Positions 1 through 59,689 of a stretch of 64,000 nt of DNA are shown piece by piece. Origin of the DNA: Thysanoteuthis rhombus (lineage: Eukaryota > Mollusca > Cephalopoda > Oegopsida > Thysanoteuthidae). The stretch covers positions 25,262,634 through 25,326,633 of the forward strand of contig OY735203.1 in assembly GCA_963457665.1 (NCBI GenBank). The letters are read 5' to 3'. The translations under genes were made by a program, and so were the position numbers. The notes beneath the pieces were generated by a model. The model saw only the letters and a program-made list of their open reading frames with translations, was not told where the DNA came from and searched no databases. Every line of letters begins with the position of its first letter. Positions within the stretch are counted from its first letter, which is position 1.

Positions 1-107
1 TCATAAAAATTATGTGGATTTGGTACATATGTGTTTTACTTCCCTTACTTACAAAGAGATCGTTTAGCTTATTATGACATTGTGCAACTTTGAAAAAAAC
101 TTTTTTT

Positions 108-405
108 TTGTTCCTGGGTAATAAGAGTTATTTCCTGATTATGTCTAAAAAGTGGAGAAAATATCGATTATACCCTCCAAACTTTGCTTTTGCAAACAGG
201 ACTATAATAATTTGAAAACTACTTATTTTCAAATGGACAACCAGAAAATTTGCCCATTTTCAATCACATGAAGTAAGAAAAACAAATATATATGAATATC
301 AGTCATTTTTATCTGAGCAAAGTTTGAAGGGAAATATAGCCATTTCCTATACTTTTTATTTGTAAGCAATCAGGAAATGACACTTATTACCCAAGAATAA
401 AAATC
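108..405. repeat. MITE-like element with long inverted arms
   Basis: The sequence at about 108-195 (core ttcctgggtaataag and ccctccaaactttgct) recurs inverted at about 320-405 (core cttattacccaagaa and agcaaagtttgaaggg). The arms are 75-85 bases, imperfect, and separated by about 120 bases. It lies in the XPNPEP1 intron upstream of 671. No transposase is visible. Confidence 0.65.
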
Positions 406-670
406 TTGTTGCTTGCATGTTATTGATAAATTTGTGATGAGGAGACATTTTCCCAAACAAACATTGAAAATTGATTTAGTTATTGATTTTAATTTCTCTT
501 CTGGAGACCCCTATATACAGTTTAGATGTTGCTAACCATTAAGTGGGTTTATGTGTTTAATGCAGAAGTTGTTTGGTTTAAAAATTTGTTTTCAGAACCA
601 TTTAGGTTGAAACAAATCACTTCTATTAATCTTCTAGTTAATTTCTTTTTTTGTATTTCATTCATTACAG

Positions 671-747
671 AACCTGGATACTATGAAGATGGAAAATTCG
701 GAATCAGAATTGAGAATCTGCTGCTTGTGAAGAAAAAAGAAACTAAG
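671..747 (+). CDS. XPNPEP1: XPNPEP1 exon, catalytic glutamates
   Basis: The acceptor is ttcattacag and the donor is AAG|gttagt. The exon begins with two bases of a split codon (the Glu of EPGYY) and ends in phase 0. It encodes PGYYEDGKFGIRIEN and a Lys-rich end. The two conserved glutamates are metal ligands in the family. Confidence 0.93.
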
Positions 748-3700
748 GTTAGTAGAAAGTTTAGAATTACAATGTATTTTTCTTGCAATCTTGGTACATC
801 GATAAGATAACTTGTTGCAGAAATTTCAGATGGAAGTCTTTATATTAATGTGAAATAAGAAATTTGGATAACCTAATGCTTAAAAAAACAGAATTGATCT
901 GATTAGTCACTCAATAGAAACCATCAGGTGACCAACATCTTTTGGCAACATACTGTGTTTGGGATGATCAATTAAAGATATGGAATAAATAAATGAATTA
1001 CTTCTCTTGCCTCTTCTTGGGCTGAGATCATTGAAAAAAATGTGTGTGAATGCTGCCAGACATAAACTAAAGAACCAATTTAGAACCTATTTGACCCTCT
1101 CTAAAAACCTTTTTAGTGGAAGAATTTTCAAAAAAACATTTTTTTAGACATAATAAGAAGTAAATAATTGAATGTTCAGCCTTTTAGCTCCATTGCATTT
1201 TTTGTGCAATGCATAGATAGCTATCCAAACCCACTTAAAAAGTGAAAAAAGCTATGCTGACAGTTTTGTTTTTTTATGGGAGAACATTATAATTCAACAT
1301 CAATAAAGGGTTCTCTGATATACAAGACAAATCTGCAAGAAAACCAACAGAAACAAGCCTAACAAAACAAATTTTTTGAGATAGAAGAATTAAAATTATT
1401 TTTTGACTTGATTTATTTTTGGAAATTAAGTTACTTCTGTAATTCAATTTGATAATTAATAGTTTAATGAAACAAATTAAAGAGCTAAAACAATTCATTA
1501 AAGGAATTAAGATTACTTTTTTTTTCGTTGGCAGGCATTAACTATAGTTTATTTGCTCGATGATTTGTTTTTGATAAATGAGTTAGAAAACAAAGTAAAA
1601 TGATTTGTTACAGAAATAAGAATTATTTTTTTTATTCACAGATACTAACAACATTTCAATTGCTTGATAAGTTATTTATTTATTGCTGAATGCAACGAGT
1701 TTGAAAACAAACTAAAACAATTCATTACAAATATTAAAATTTTCTAGTTTCAGGTGCTGAACATAATTTATTGAAATAAACCATTCCATAGTAACTTGAA
1801 AAAAAACAGCACCATCCTAGAAATACCAAATATGATTAATACAATTTGCTAAATATATATATGAAGATAGTAGTTATTAATTGCAAAGTAAAAAAATAAC
1901 TTCAAATTTTGGAATAAATCATTTTAAATTTGTTTCTGCGTACTTTAAGTTATCAAATTGGTCTACAGAAGTAAATTAATTTCCAAAAATATTTCAAGTC
2001 AAAAAAATAATTTCAATATTTGTAACTCAATGAATTGTTTTAATTCCAAACTTTGTTTTTGCTGGTCTTTATGTGGATTTGTTGGCACAGATTCGTCTTG
2101 TGAATTTTTGGGTCAATGAAAAGAAGTTGGATATCATTTGCCTGTCAGGAAGTTGGCAAAAAGAAATTGAATGGAACAATTAGTGACTATTTTATATGAC
2201 TCACATGGATATTGTCATATCGCTGAGAAGGGACTGGACTTCATAGTATGTGGAATAGCCTACCATAATAGTCATGTAAGATAATTTTCTGCCCGTCATT
2301 TGAAACTATGACTTCAAAGTATTTCAGTTACTTCTCTCCAGTGTTGCCAATTGATAGTTTATATCTAAATCCTGATAATTCTAAATGTTTAATTCATTCT
2401 TCATTGGATTTCTTGAGAACTGCTGACCCTCAAAAGTTGAAATTGCAATCCCTTGTGTACTGACTAATATATCTGGCGAATATTAACTTAGTTCAATGAC
2501 CAGTTGTCAAATTATCATGGTGCTTACACACACACTCTCTTTCAATTATAGTTGCATGCTGTTAAAGCCAAAATGATAAGTACTATATATATTTACTCAG
2601 ACTTGGTTAATTGTTGCTTTTGGTTTATGTTTTGTTATTTCAGTATCAATTCAAGTCTCAGGAATTTTTAACATTTGAACCAATAACCCTCGTTCCAATC
2701 CAAATGAAGATGGTGAAGACTGAGATGCTGTCTGAGAAAGAGGTAAGACTTTCATCGATTAACTTTCCAGCTGAAGAGGATAAGTCAGATAATTTCACTG
2801 ATTATATTCAAATACTGGTGCACCTTTGTGTTGTATTGCCCTCAGTGTAACAAGTGTATGTTTTGAACTCCTAAATTCATTAACTGCTAGAAACCAACTG
2901 TAAATCCTAAATGAATAGCATAAAAAATTATGGAACTCTTCTATAATTTGAATATAAAATAATTACCCAAATAATCGAAGGGAGATAATTCTAATTGAGA
3001 GTTATTTCCCTTGAACTCGACCCTCTGTTCTTTATTGTTTGGGAGTTAAATGTCTAAATCAGTGGTCCTTAACCTTTATGCCCTAACTCAACAGCTCGAA
3101 AATTTTGATGTTCCCTTTACTATAAAAAATTATAATTTAATTATATATTAAGTGGTAAAATCAACCATTTCTCATATGCTTTCACATGTATATAATGTTC
3201 TTAGCTTTCAGCCAAATATTGTCTTTGATTAATTCTCCCTTACTATAGTAAAACAAATAAAAAAATCTGAGATTTTTATTCCTGAAAACTTTTAAAAAAA
3301 TCTCATCGTAAAAAGAAACCCCAACCCACTCCTCATGTTTTGGAAAAATGATTAACATATAAAAAAGAATTACAAGAAAATTGTGATGTCAAAATAGGAA
3401 GTAATGAAATTAAAAATATAACATCTCAGACTTTTCCATTTGGCTGAAACAAGCCATGGATCCAGTTCAGCATTATAGTCAAGTAATGAATAGAAATAGA
3501 ACCCCTCTCCCATCAAACACCCTTAAAACGTTACGAATAATCCCAGATACACCGATTGGAAGGAGAAGGCAAAAATAGTCACAAAATTTCATGAACTTGG
3601 GTATAGATATTTCATTCATCGATGAATACCAGATAAAATCTATACTTTTCCAGATTATTTGATAATCTCTGCTACGCATAACGGGCTGGTCAAATCTCTG

Positions 3701-4850
3701 TAGCTGGAATTTACAACCATCACGGTTTAATTTATTTTGTAAAAAGCAGCATTAATGTGTGGCGTTAATTCATAATTTCCCTTGGAATGCTGGTTTTAAT
3801 TATATTTTTTGAAACTGTCAAACAAAACTGTCACCATAGGTTTCTTCAGTTTTAAGTTGGTCTGGCTGACTGTATGTATGTATCATACATACTGGCCACT
3901 CCAAGGGAGGTAGATGGCTGAAAATTTGAACATTTACTCCTTGATAGAATTATGCTCAACCCCACATGAAGGGATCACAAGACAGCACAATATATTAGAG
4001 GAAAAATAGGAGTCCAAAAATACCTTAGAATCCATGAGAAAACTCATATAGCAATGAGCTGGTTATATTGCGAGAATGGCAGACGACTGGTAGACGTCAC
4101 GAATCACAACATGGATCCCCAGGGATCACATGTGCTACTGATGCCGGTAGAATACAAGATAGACAAACTAGATAAGTTCAGAAAGAACTGGCTCCATGAT
4201 ACCCATGATAGAGAGATCTGGCGAATCTTGGGGAAAGTCTCTGTCTAATGATGGACGCTAGAAGGTTGATGATGGTGATAAATAGGTTTGACCAATATTA
4301 CTTTTTAAAAACAAATCAAATAAAACTCTCTGATTTTGATCTACTAAGACTTGATGTCATACACTCAGAGTCTCTACAAGCGGTAGGTACAAGCCTAGTC
4401 TCAATTGTACAACAGCTGTTCAACACGATGTTTAAAACAGGAGTCATTCTGGAAACTTTTAAGAAGGCACTGATTGTTGTAACCATCAAGAAGGTAGATT
4501 AGGCAATCTGACATCTTGACAATATTTATAAAATTTCTGAACTGATTGCCCCAACAAAGTATGCTGCCAAAAGACATCGGTCATGTGACAGTATCTATTG
4601 AATGATGAACAAGAACTGTTTTATATATATTTTTGTTTATTATTTTTGTATTTTTTTTTTCATTAATGGCCATATTCTTATTGTATTGGGATCTACTTAT
4701 GATCTTGCTTATTTTTCATTTTTCTATTTGTAGAAATGTTGGGTCAATACTTACCACCAAAGAATACGTGAGGTTGTGGCTCCAGTTCTTTTAACTGAAG
4801 GAAAACAACAAGCTTATGATTGGCTCATGAGAGAGGCAGTTCCTGTATAG
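671..4850 (+). CDS. XPNPEP1: Xaa-Pro aminopeptidase 1 (cytosolic aminopeptidase P), 3' part of gene
   Basis: Three coding exons (671-747, 2644-2742, 4734-4850) join in phase and encode the C-terminal 97 residues of a cytosolic aminopeptidase P, a metal-dependent pita-bread-fold peptidase that removes an N-terminal residue preceding proline. Visible landmarks are EPGYYEDGKFGIRIEN, carrying the last two metal-ligand glutamates known in the family (Glu of EPGYY and Glu of RIEN), then LTFEPITLVPIQ, then the C-terminal helices ending in DWLMREAVPV. These match the vertebrate XPNPEP1 C-terminus closely as I remember it; the tail after WLMRE is a few residues shorter than in human. The N-terminal part, including the Asp/Asp/His ligands, lies upstream of the window. 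It is transcribed towards the minus-strand coiled-coil gene. Confidence 0.93.
748..1429. other. XPNPEP1 intron, no recognised feature
   Basis: This is AT-rich intron sequence with poly-A and poly-T runs and a short hairpin near 1190-1215 (ttgcat...atgcaa). I see no exon or named repeat. Confidence 0.4.
1430..2090. repeat. Diverged tandem and inverted repeat in XPNPEP1 intron
   Basis: A roughly 100-130 base AT-rich unit with the core acaattcatta recurs near 1485, 1600 and 1720. An inverted version (core tgaattgttttaattcc) lies at 2031-2047, followed by tttgtttttgctggtct. That last part is shared with 18040 and 46148. No coding content is visible. Confidence 0.45.
2644..2742 (+). CDS. XPNPEP1: XPNPEP1 exon, LTFEPITLVPIQ segment
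   Basis: The acceptor is gttatttcag and the donor GAG|gtaaga, with phase 0 at both ends (33 codons). It encodes FLTFEPITLVPIQMKMV, the hallmark strand and helix just after the active site of cytosolic aminopeptidase P. Confidence 0.93.
3829..3948 (+). repeat. Dispersed repeat, copy 1 (partner at 50668-50795)
   Basis: The block runs from ggtttcttcagttttaag to gctgaaaatttgaac and atttactccttg. It recurs in the same order and orientation at 50668-50795 with scattered differences and a central indel. It directly precedes a LINE tail here. Family unknown. Confidence 0.6.
3949..4281 (+). mobile_element. RTE-like LINE 3' fragment 1
   Basis: The translated remnants follow the C-terminal region of an RTE-type endonuclease/reverse transcriptase ORF (the WRDHK...GHVARM...WIPRD...DELDKFRKYWL pattern) and end in a short gatgatggtgat tail. 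The copy is 5' truncated and carries several frame breaks. It lies in the last XPNPEP1 intron. Confidence 0.7.
4315..4502 (+). mobile_element. LINE reverse transcriptase N-terminal fragment
   Basis: The open frame encodes SIVQQLFNTMFKTGVILETF followed by KKALIVVTIKK. This matches the start of many LINE reverse transcriptase domains (LFN...TG.IPE.WK.A.IVPI.KKGD). It may belong to the same RTE-like family as the adjacent tail or to another LINE. Confidence 0.55.
4734..4850 (+). CDS. XPNPEP1: XPNPEP1 terminal exon
   Basis: The acceptor is tctatttgtag and the exon starts in phase 0. It encodes 38 residues beginning KCWVNTYHQRIRE and ending in DWLMREAVPV, then TAG. The spacing of W, NTYH and the DWL helix matches the C-terminal helices of XPNPEP1. 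Confidence 0.9.
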   Translation, partial: KCWVNTYHQRIREVVAPVLLTEGKQQAYDWLMREAVPV

Positions 4851-5100
4851 CTTCCTTGGCACTGATGACTTATTGATGAAAGAAATTTTTAAAGAAATAC
4901 GTATTCCCTCCATTTATGTGTTATTCCGAGACATGTATGTAGGAAAATAGAATATTGTTTTGAATTGTCTCGGATATAAATTGTCTGATTTTTATATATT
5001 TTAGATTTGTCTAACGGACTATTTTGTATTTTTCAAATTTATTGATCATTTTTAATGATACGAACATTGATAATAAAGATAGTAGGTATTGTTATATCAA
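4851..5100 (+). other. XPNPEP1 3' UTR with candidate poly(A) signal
   Basis: The stop codon is followed by AT-rich sequence with AATAAA at about 5072-5077, about 220 bases downstream of the stop. Other AATAAA-like hexamers occur later (for example near 5319), so the actual end is uncertain. Confidence 0.45.
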
Positions 5101-7542
5101 CTTTCAGGAGCAGGTCAAAGATTTATTTAATGCATTTGGTACAGAATCATGAAAATATTTTAATTGTAAAGTGATTTGCTGTCTGAGAACAACCTAATTT
5201 GAATAGTTTTAAAAACAAAAAATAATACTTTTATTGCTATAATTTTGTCAGAATTATTCTGCTTTACAGATATCGGGGTTAATTATGGAAATTCAGATTT
5301 TTTTAAAATGGATTCCCAAAATAAAGAAAAATTCAAGATTCTCCAAAATTGATTGTTGAATTAGTTGAAGTATTGTGAAAGTATTTTCTATAAATGCAAC
5401 AAATTTATTTTTTGGGAGAGTAGTAATTATAGTGGACCAATTTAAAAGAAAAGAAATAACATGAAATAAATGTAAAATGCAATCATTGTGTTTTTGATAT
5501 TTTTTATCATTTAATGTGCTTCACTAAGTATAAGACCCATAATGGGATTGTACGATTGAATTATTGACCTCAATGGCTTATTCAATTATTTATGTTATTT
5601 TGGTTGAGTTGTTATGGCTACTGATTTTCTTTGGGGGCTGAAATACTTAGTATTGTCAGCAGGTTTGTAATTGTAAACCAAAAGTGTTGAATTTGTTAAT
5701 GCAAAAAAAAAAAATGTTACTTTATGTGTTGTAGCTTTGTTGATGTCAGTCCCGAAGAATTGCATTTTATGATAAATGTACAGTAGTCCCTTGAATTCCG
5801 CAGTATTTCAATCCAGTGATTAACTTTAGATCCTTCCCCAACGACTCTCACACTTTACCAAATAGTTCCAAAAAAATGCACACGAACAGACATAAACAAC
5901 TGACTAATGTAATTGTACAAATGATGATCATTTATTCATTTATTTAGTGGATTCTGAAAATAAGAAATGAGGAGAAGTTAGGTGTCTACACAGACTTAAT
6001 GAAAAAATGACACCTCACGAAAAGAAATGGTATAAAACTTAATTTTATCTCTAAAATCTTTGTGTCATTAGTAAGAGGAAAGATTGGCAAAAAGATTTAA
6101 AAAATTATCTGTGTATGAATAGAAGAACTGGAGATATTTCTGAGTATAGATAGTGTAAAATTTGTGACATATGAACAGAACATTTTCAGTAGAATTTTGT
6201 ATTTGGATAATTTTACGCGCGCAAACACCCAGATTTTAAAGAATTACAAAAAATCAACTACTCGTTGGATTTTAATGAGATTTTTTGTACTTATCTAATA
6301 AAGGACAAAATCTATTTGAAATAAATTTCTATTTCTAATTTCAGGGAAAAAATATTTCATTAATTTTTGATATAAATTCTGTTTGCCCTTTTTAGAAAAT
6401 GAGCGTGGAAACGTTTTTGTGAGAACACCTCACCAGAAAAATAAAGTAAAATAAATATTGTTTCTATTAGCAACTTTTTTTTTTTTTACTTGTTAACTTA
6501 TATTTTAGGTCTATTTTTGGTAAAAAGACAAGAAAAATCTCAAATTTAACATTTTTTTCATGATGATTTTAAAGAAAAATTATTTAAAAATTTTTCTAAT
6601 TATTCAACTTTTTTGAAAATTTATGTTTTAATTCTTTCACTTTTTACCCAACTCAGATTTTGTTGATTATAATGCAGTGATATAATTAACCAAATATAAT
6701 CAGTGAAAAAAAATAATAATATGCTGGGAGTATTTTTTAGTGTTTTTTTTTTCAATTGAAGCTGTGTTGTAAGTATGGAAGGCCAGACTCAAAGACTCTT
6801 TTGCTAATTGAAAGAGTCATTCTAGATTCAATTAAGATACAGCCCTTATCAAGTTGTTCAAGTGCTTATTACTCTTAATGGAAGTCTAAATTTAATTTCA
6901 TGGTCCAATAAAGCACTTGAATTCTTACACATCTTTGGTCCTGCGTCAATATTCATGGAAAATGGATTTACCTGCTTATTCAGTAGATTGCTAATTAATA
7001 TTGAATTAATTGGTGTTTTATCTTATTTTCCTAAAGATGTACTGAATTTTGATTGATTCATCAGGACTAAGACCTACTATCAACAAAATGGTATTTTTTT
7101 TTTAGAGAATTGCAAATGGCTGCTATCAGAACAATATATCTATTAACCCTTTAGGTACCACCATTGTTGAATTGCTCAGATGGAAATATGGCTAGAAATC
7201 CTTTGTGTATATGACCAAGAGGTGGTGCACCTATATTGGCATAATTCTGAAGTAAAATAATTTCAAAGGGCAGGATCTTTTGTAAAATGGTTGGAAAGTT
7301 TTATTGAAAATTCTAAAATCCAAGATGGCTGCCACCTGATGTTGCCATCATATGCAAATTAGATAATGATTTTTTTTCCAACATGAACCTTGTGCCTTAC
7401 TGATCATTTTAATTCATTTTTAATTAGCTACCTCCTACCATGAGTCATCTTCTCTCTATAGCTCTTCCAAAAAGTCAAATTTATCAAATTGTCTTCAAAT
7501 TATCTTGGTGTTTTAAGGCTTAATGTGAAATAAATAAAATGA
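5101..7542. other. Intergenic AT-rich sequence between convergent genes
   Basis: No coding exon is recognised. Near 5780 there is acagtagtcccttgaatt, which resembles a pogo/Tigger-type inverted-repeat end, and TTAACCCTTT at 7144 resembles a piggyBac-type end. I could not find the matching opposite end for either, so neither is called. Confidence 0.3.
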
Positions 7543-7772
7543 TTTTGGGCAGGCCATGTTGCAAGAATGAGAGACAACTGATGGACGTCACGACTCACAA
7601 CATGGATCCCCAGAGATCATATGAGAAACCGAGGACAACTGAACACAAGATGGAGAGATGAACTAGACAGATTCAGGAAATACTGGCTCCGTGATGCCCA
7701 TGATAGAGAATTTTGATGAATCCTGGGGAAGGTCTATGTCCAGCGACGGATGTTAGAAGACTGATGATCATG
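7543..7772 (+). mobile_element. RTE-like LINE 3' fragment 2
   Basis: It starts at the GHVARM segment and runs through the WIPRD, RWRDELDRFRKYWL and HDRE blocks to the gactgatgatcatg tail. Same family and orientation as 3949-4281. Strongly 5' truncated. Confidence 0.75.
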
Positions 7773-8164
7773 TGAAATAAATACAGCATTGCAATGGATG
7801 TATGGAAAAGAGCTGATTGTTGATTAATTTTCCCCACTCTTAGCAATTCTTATAACCTAAAAATGAAACATTTTTCCCTTTTATGAAAAATTTATCCTTC
7901 TTTTACCTTCTTTCCTTTTGTCAAAATGTTGCACTTATTCTATGAAAGTTGATCTACCCCAAAATAGAGTGATATACTTTCAAGATGAATTGGTTGTATA
8001 TTTACAAATGAGAATTCCCATGTACAAATAATGTGGAAATGAATTAGGGAAACCCTTGGCTGCTTCTTAATATGGATCCTTATTTTCCCAGTCTAACCAA
8101 GAGTAGAACATCTACTGTTTCTCCGGGGAATAAGTGTCATTTTCCTTGACACGTGTCAGCAGAG

Positions 8165-8412
8165 TTGCCAGAATGGGAGATTATCCAAATTTTGTTTTAG
8201 AAAACTTACCCAACGCAGGCATTGGAATAGTGTTGAATTTGGAAATCAAGATAGTCTGGAGGCAGCCTTGATAAAGGCCAACCTCAAGTGGCAGAGTCTT
8301 GAGGCAGAGATTTAACACTAGCCTCTTGAGGCAGGCCCTCTGCAAGAGGCTGGTATTGAACCTCTGCCTCCAGACTCTCTTGATTTCTAGATTCAACTCT
8401 ATTCCAATGTCT
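8165..8412. repeat. Foldback MITE, copy 1 (partner at 20492-20750)
   Basis: The left arm begins gttgccagaatgggagatta and contains caggcattggaatag. The right arm contains ctattccaatgtctg in inverted orientation, with a central palindrome around tgaggcag. The layout matches the element at 20492-20750. Confidence 0.6.
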
Positions 8413-10334
8413 GTGTCTGAAGTATGAAACCATTATAATCTAATTGATTCAAATCAGTGTCCTTTCCTTGGTTGTTATAGTCACACTGTTTCGTCTGTTG
8501 TACCCTCCGGTTTTCATCAGCTGCTTGCTATCATTTGGTAACATGGGAATTTTGAACCAAACCCTTTATTTAATCACGGGGGGGTAGATTGTTCTTGTCC
8601 CACTGTTCATGTTAGAGGATACTTAATATCAGTTGATTTTTTTCCTTGTCAATTAACTGGGGAGGGAAATTCTATACTCTGGATCAATGGTAAAAGCAAA
8701 AGCTGCATTACTAATATGAGTCATTTTTTTTTACTGTTTATAATAGCCAAAGGTTAATGAATGACATATACAGAAATACCTTGAGTAGTGTGGTTATGGT
8801 TAGTGTGGGTTTTGTTGTATCATGATTTAGGCATTGCTGAACAAATTGATGTAATGTTGATTTACAATACAAATTCACGCTAAATTGGTTTCTTATGTGT
8901 TGATGCTTTAATCAATGTTTCTAGCACGGATGGGCAGAAATTTGGTGAATTATTATAGGTTTATTAATTTTTGTTTGGTCTCAAGAAAGATCGATATATT
9001 CGGATTAGAATAAAACTTAGGATCTTATTGTAGGAACACATTAGGATCAAAATTACCAGAATTTTCTTGGAGAGTGTCTTTATTGTTAGAATTGCAAAAA
9101 AATAAAACAAAATAATTGATGCATTCAATTCTTATTTTAGTTTGCCAATTTCTAAAAGACGACTGGAAAACCCGTCCTACTCGCGGGTTTTTCAGCTAGA
9201 AAAAATAAATAAAGCACAATATTGTTCCTCACTTTTTTTTTTGTTTGACGAATGATCAGTTAATCAAAACAAAAATTCCCGCCAAGCAAATGTTGAACAC
9301 TTGATGCAGGAGGTTACCAAACTTTTCAGACTATCGATCCCTTCATGGTATCTTTTTTCCCTCAATGATCCCCAGGTAGGGCTGCCAAAAGAAAGATATC
9401 AAATGTACCAATACCACAGCCTAAAATGTACCAAATCTTCGAAAAACATACATAATTATATACCATGAATTTGGTATCGAAATTGGGAAATCAACAAGAA
9501 ATCAATAGTAAAATATGAGGGAAACTAGAATATATGTAAAAAATGTACCAGCTATTCAACAGACCCCCCCCCCAGAACCTATCGAGCTCTTGGATAGTCC
9601 CATTGACCCTCAGGGGTTGATTTTGACTACTTGGGCAACCTCTGAATTAGTGCAATGTCATAAAACATATTAATATAGCATGAAATATAGACAGCTATCT
9701 CCTTTGAGAACATTCCACAAGAAAATGAAACTTAAGGAGTGTTCATTTTTAATTTTCAGAGATAAATAGCTTTTAATGAAAGAATTAAATAACAATTAAA
9801 GGGCAAAATAATTACAATCCACTATTAATAAACAGAATTTGTAAGATATGTTAATAAAATCATTCTGAATTTTTGTTTGAAATTAATGTTTTAATAACAA
9901 AAAAAATCTGAAAAAAAAATCATTTTCTCCCCCAATAAAACCTGATTAGTAAATGATTGGTGTTTCTAATCTTGGGTCTATTATTGCACAGTGTTTCAAC
10001 ATGTTGAGAATGAGCATCAAAATATTAATGGTAAGTTATTGTACATTCAGTATAAAAGCTAAGAAAGCAGCACAATATTTAAATGATATCCATTTCACTA
10101 AAGCAATATTTCACATAGTGGATATGCAGTAGTTGAACTTCTTTTCAACAACATTATAGCTTTTCTTAGCTTGTAAAAAGTAAATACAAAAAACGAATTT
10201 TTATAAAAGTAAGAATGACTTGCCACCACAGTCAATAAACGAACAGCTATAGCATGAAAATTTGAAGTCTCTTAAAAAAAAAATTCCATCGAAGAATAGA
10301 TATGATCAGTGAATAAATTCTATTTATGAAATTC
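8413..10334. other. Intergenic sequence, no gene recognised
   Basis: This is AT-rich sequence with a small hairpin near 9167-9200 (aaaacccg...cgggtttt), runs of G and C, and no recognised exon or named transposon. Confidence 0.3.
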
Positions 10335-10340
10335 TTTATT
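10335..10340 (-). other. Candidate poly(A) signal of coiled-coil gene
   Basis: AATAAA on the minus strand (tttatt on plus) lies about 95 bases beyond the stop codon at 10435-10437. It is a good position for 3' end formation of the minus-strand gene. Confidence 0.5.
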
Positions 10341-10434
10341 ATTGTCTAAAACTTCAGAAAGACTCCATATAACGAAATACTTTAAAATAAGGTTTAGTTA
10401 CAATAGAAATTATGCTAACAAACGAGACATATTT

Positions 10435-57157
<46,723 letters not shown>

Positions 57158-57399
57158 CTGAAAAAAAAAAGCCTCAGAAAGTGGAAAAGCAGTAAAAGGA
57201 TAACGGAAAATCACCACAAAGAAGGAAACTCCAACGAAGCAAGAACAAATTTTTGAAAATATTCTAAAAAAAAGTAAAGTCGTGTACTTCAAAGAAAGAA
57301 AGAAAGGAGATTAAAAACATACATAGTCAGAAGAAAAGCAAAAGAAAAACTTGTAATAAAAAAAGAAACGAGTAAAAAAGAAACCAAAACACATTGATA

Positions 57400-57792
57400 A
57401 AAACGTGACTTTCACATCAAACTTTCAAGTGAAACAATTTTGGTAGCAGTAATTACTTCAAACAGTGAGTTTTTGGTCCATTACAATTTCTAGCTGAAAT
57501 ACCCGCCATTTTCAGCTATTTTCCCCAGAAGGCCAGAATAGGGCCTTTGGTCCTAATATGAGATCCAAATTATTTTTTATGAGTACCCTAATTCCAATGC
57601 TCTGGTTATAATGCACCATTTGGGCTACTTGATCATAATTATCAACGAGACCAATATGCAAAGACCATGTGCCTGGATTCCATTGGTAACTACAAAAAAT
57701 GGTGGTCATAGCCCCAGCTGCAAATGGGCTAGCCATACACAGACGGACGGACGGACGGACGGACGGACATTTGTAGAATTATATTAAGATAG
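57400..57792 (+). repeat. Unclassified retroposon tail ending in (ACGG)n
   Basis: A unique-looking body (57420-57735) runs into (GGAC)6 and then atttgtagaattatattaag, the form of a LINE or SINE 3' end with a short tandem tail. The minus-strand open stretch 57512-57736 is probably incidental. Confidence 0.45.
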
Positions 57793-57838
57793 ATACAAGG
57801 GAAAATAAATCTTCCTTCTGGATAAAAATAAAGATGTG

Positions 57839-57930
<92 letters not shown>
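57839..57930. repeat. (TA)n microsatellite
   Basis: About 45 TA units with one interruption. Confidence 0.97.
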
Positions 57931-59689
57931 TAATCATATGATTACCCGCTGTGAAATCTTTCTAAGCGAGGACTTTTTTGAATGCTAAATGCAGCATTTT
58001 TCCTATTCTATAAAAGTATTTTTTAAAAAGATGTATAAAGTTATTTATAAACATTGATTCTATTGCAAACGGAAGGTATCTTAATACTATATTTTAGTAA
58101 TACAGAGTTATCGTTCTTAGCAAATAAAAAGCAAACGTATCATTCTGAGTTTACACATTGTAGGAAATTTGAAAAAAAGAAAACAAAAACTTATTAGCTC
58201 CCCCATACAGACGAACATGTATCAAATCTTATACGTCTCAATTTTTTGGTAATCATGAATGCTGTAGTACAAAAATTAATCATAGTTTTTTTTTTTATGG
58301 TTAATTGAATCCCTCTAAAAAAAATTTGGCAAGGGATTTTCGACAACTAATCAATTTGCATCATAGAGCGGAGTAAATCGCCGTTAAGAAGTGAGTAAAA
58401 AATAGATGGAAATCAGTTAGTGTTTGATTTAACAAAGTAAAGTTGACCCTTCACGCTGATGACAGCATCAGTCGTCTTTGCCTGGGTTTCTCTTGTCAGA
58501 AGTATCTCTGTCACAGATAGTTGTCCGAAGTTCGCAATTCGTGAAAACCAGATCTGCGTGTGAAAAACTCAGCCCAGGCAGCCTTGTTTCCTGGTGACCG
58601 ATTTTCATCGAATATAAACTGATTAATTCCTGGGAAAAAAATCACGGATATATTTAAATTTCTCCTGAACTATCATTATTGATTTTTTAAATACTATTCT
58701 TCTTCGTTCTATTTTTTAGTTGCTTCAAATTGCAACGTAACTCAAGCCGTCGACAGTGAGTTAATAGAACGGATCAAGGATGAATGATGAGCCCACGATG
58801 GTACTCGAATATGTCCCCTCTTGGCTAATGGAAGCGGGGTTAAATCTACATTAGAAAGTAGTAAACTTTCTGTATTTGCTCTCTTATAAGTCAACACAAA
58901 GGCATAATCAGAATAAACAGATCTCAATTTGCCGATAGTTCACATTTTAGGTCGAAATTTGCAAAATCGTCGATCTTATGGGGTCTCCGTTCGCACTCTC
59001 TAAAAAGGTTGCGTCTAAAACTTTTTTTTCATTTGGGATTTTCGTAAAACTATATGCATATACTGAATAAACATCTTCTAGGGTATTTTTTTTTTATCCA
59101 TCCATTTGAATCTGAATACGTGTGAGGGGTCAACAGTTTTTAAATTTTTTTTTCTATACAAGTTCTCAAGCTTCTATTTAAACCTAAAATAACGGTCGCT
59201 CAATAGCCGATTGTTTAGCGCAACGGAAAATATAATGGCAGGGCGAGTTCAAAATTCAACAGAGAAGCATATTTTATTTGCCTTCAATTTATTTGACCTT
59301 CAAACTTTCGGAAAATTTGCTATTTATAATGCTAAACTGGACCCTTACTTTCAATTTATCACATAGAACCGCGATCGTGAATCTATCTTCCACTTGGTGT
59401 TTATATAATTTTGACGGTATCTATATGGCTCAATCGGTAAGAAAACCACCCAATAATCACTTATTCTTGATTTCAAGTCACGTTACGGAAATGTTAATTT
59501 TGTATATCAGTTTGGTTCAACATGGTGGAACAGACAACCAGTGAAGAATCTAATCCCCTTAATTAGGCGAAGGTTGTTGTTGTTAGGGAAGAAACATTAA
59601 CTCAACTCTAGACTTAGAAAATTAGGTCAGGATTGTGGTTGTTGTTGCTGTCGTTAGGGCAGAAAAACAAAGTCATCTCCATACTCCAA
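57931..59689. other. Upstream region of coiled-coil gene, no exon recognised
   Basis: I searched the minus strand for the preceding phase-0 exon with a coding-like helix or membrane segment and found none. The plus-strand open stretch 59278-59544 shows no domain. Confidence 0.3.

Noticed and set aside
5778-5800. pogo/Tigger-like terminal repeat
   Set aside because: Only one end was found; the resemblance is short and may be chance.
57512-57736. Possible N-terminal exon of the coiled-coil gene
   Set aside because: There is no good acceptor or donor in phase with exon 1, and it lies in a block ending with an (ACGG)n retroposon-type tail.
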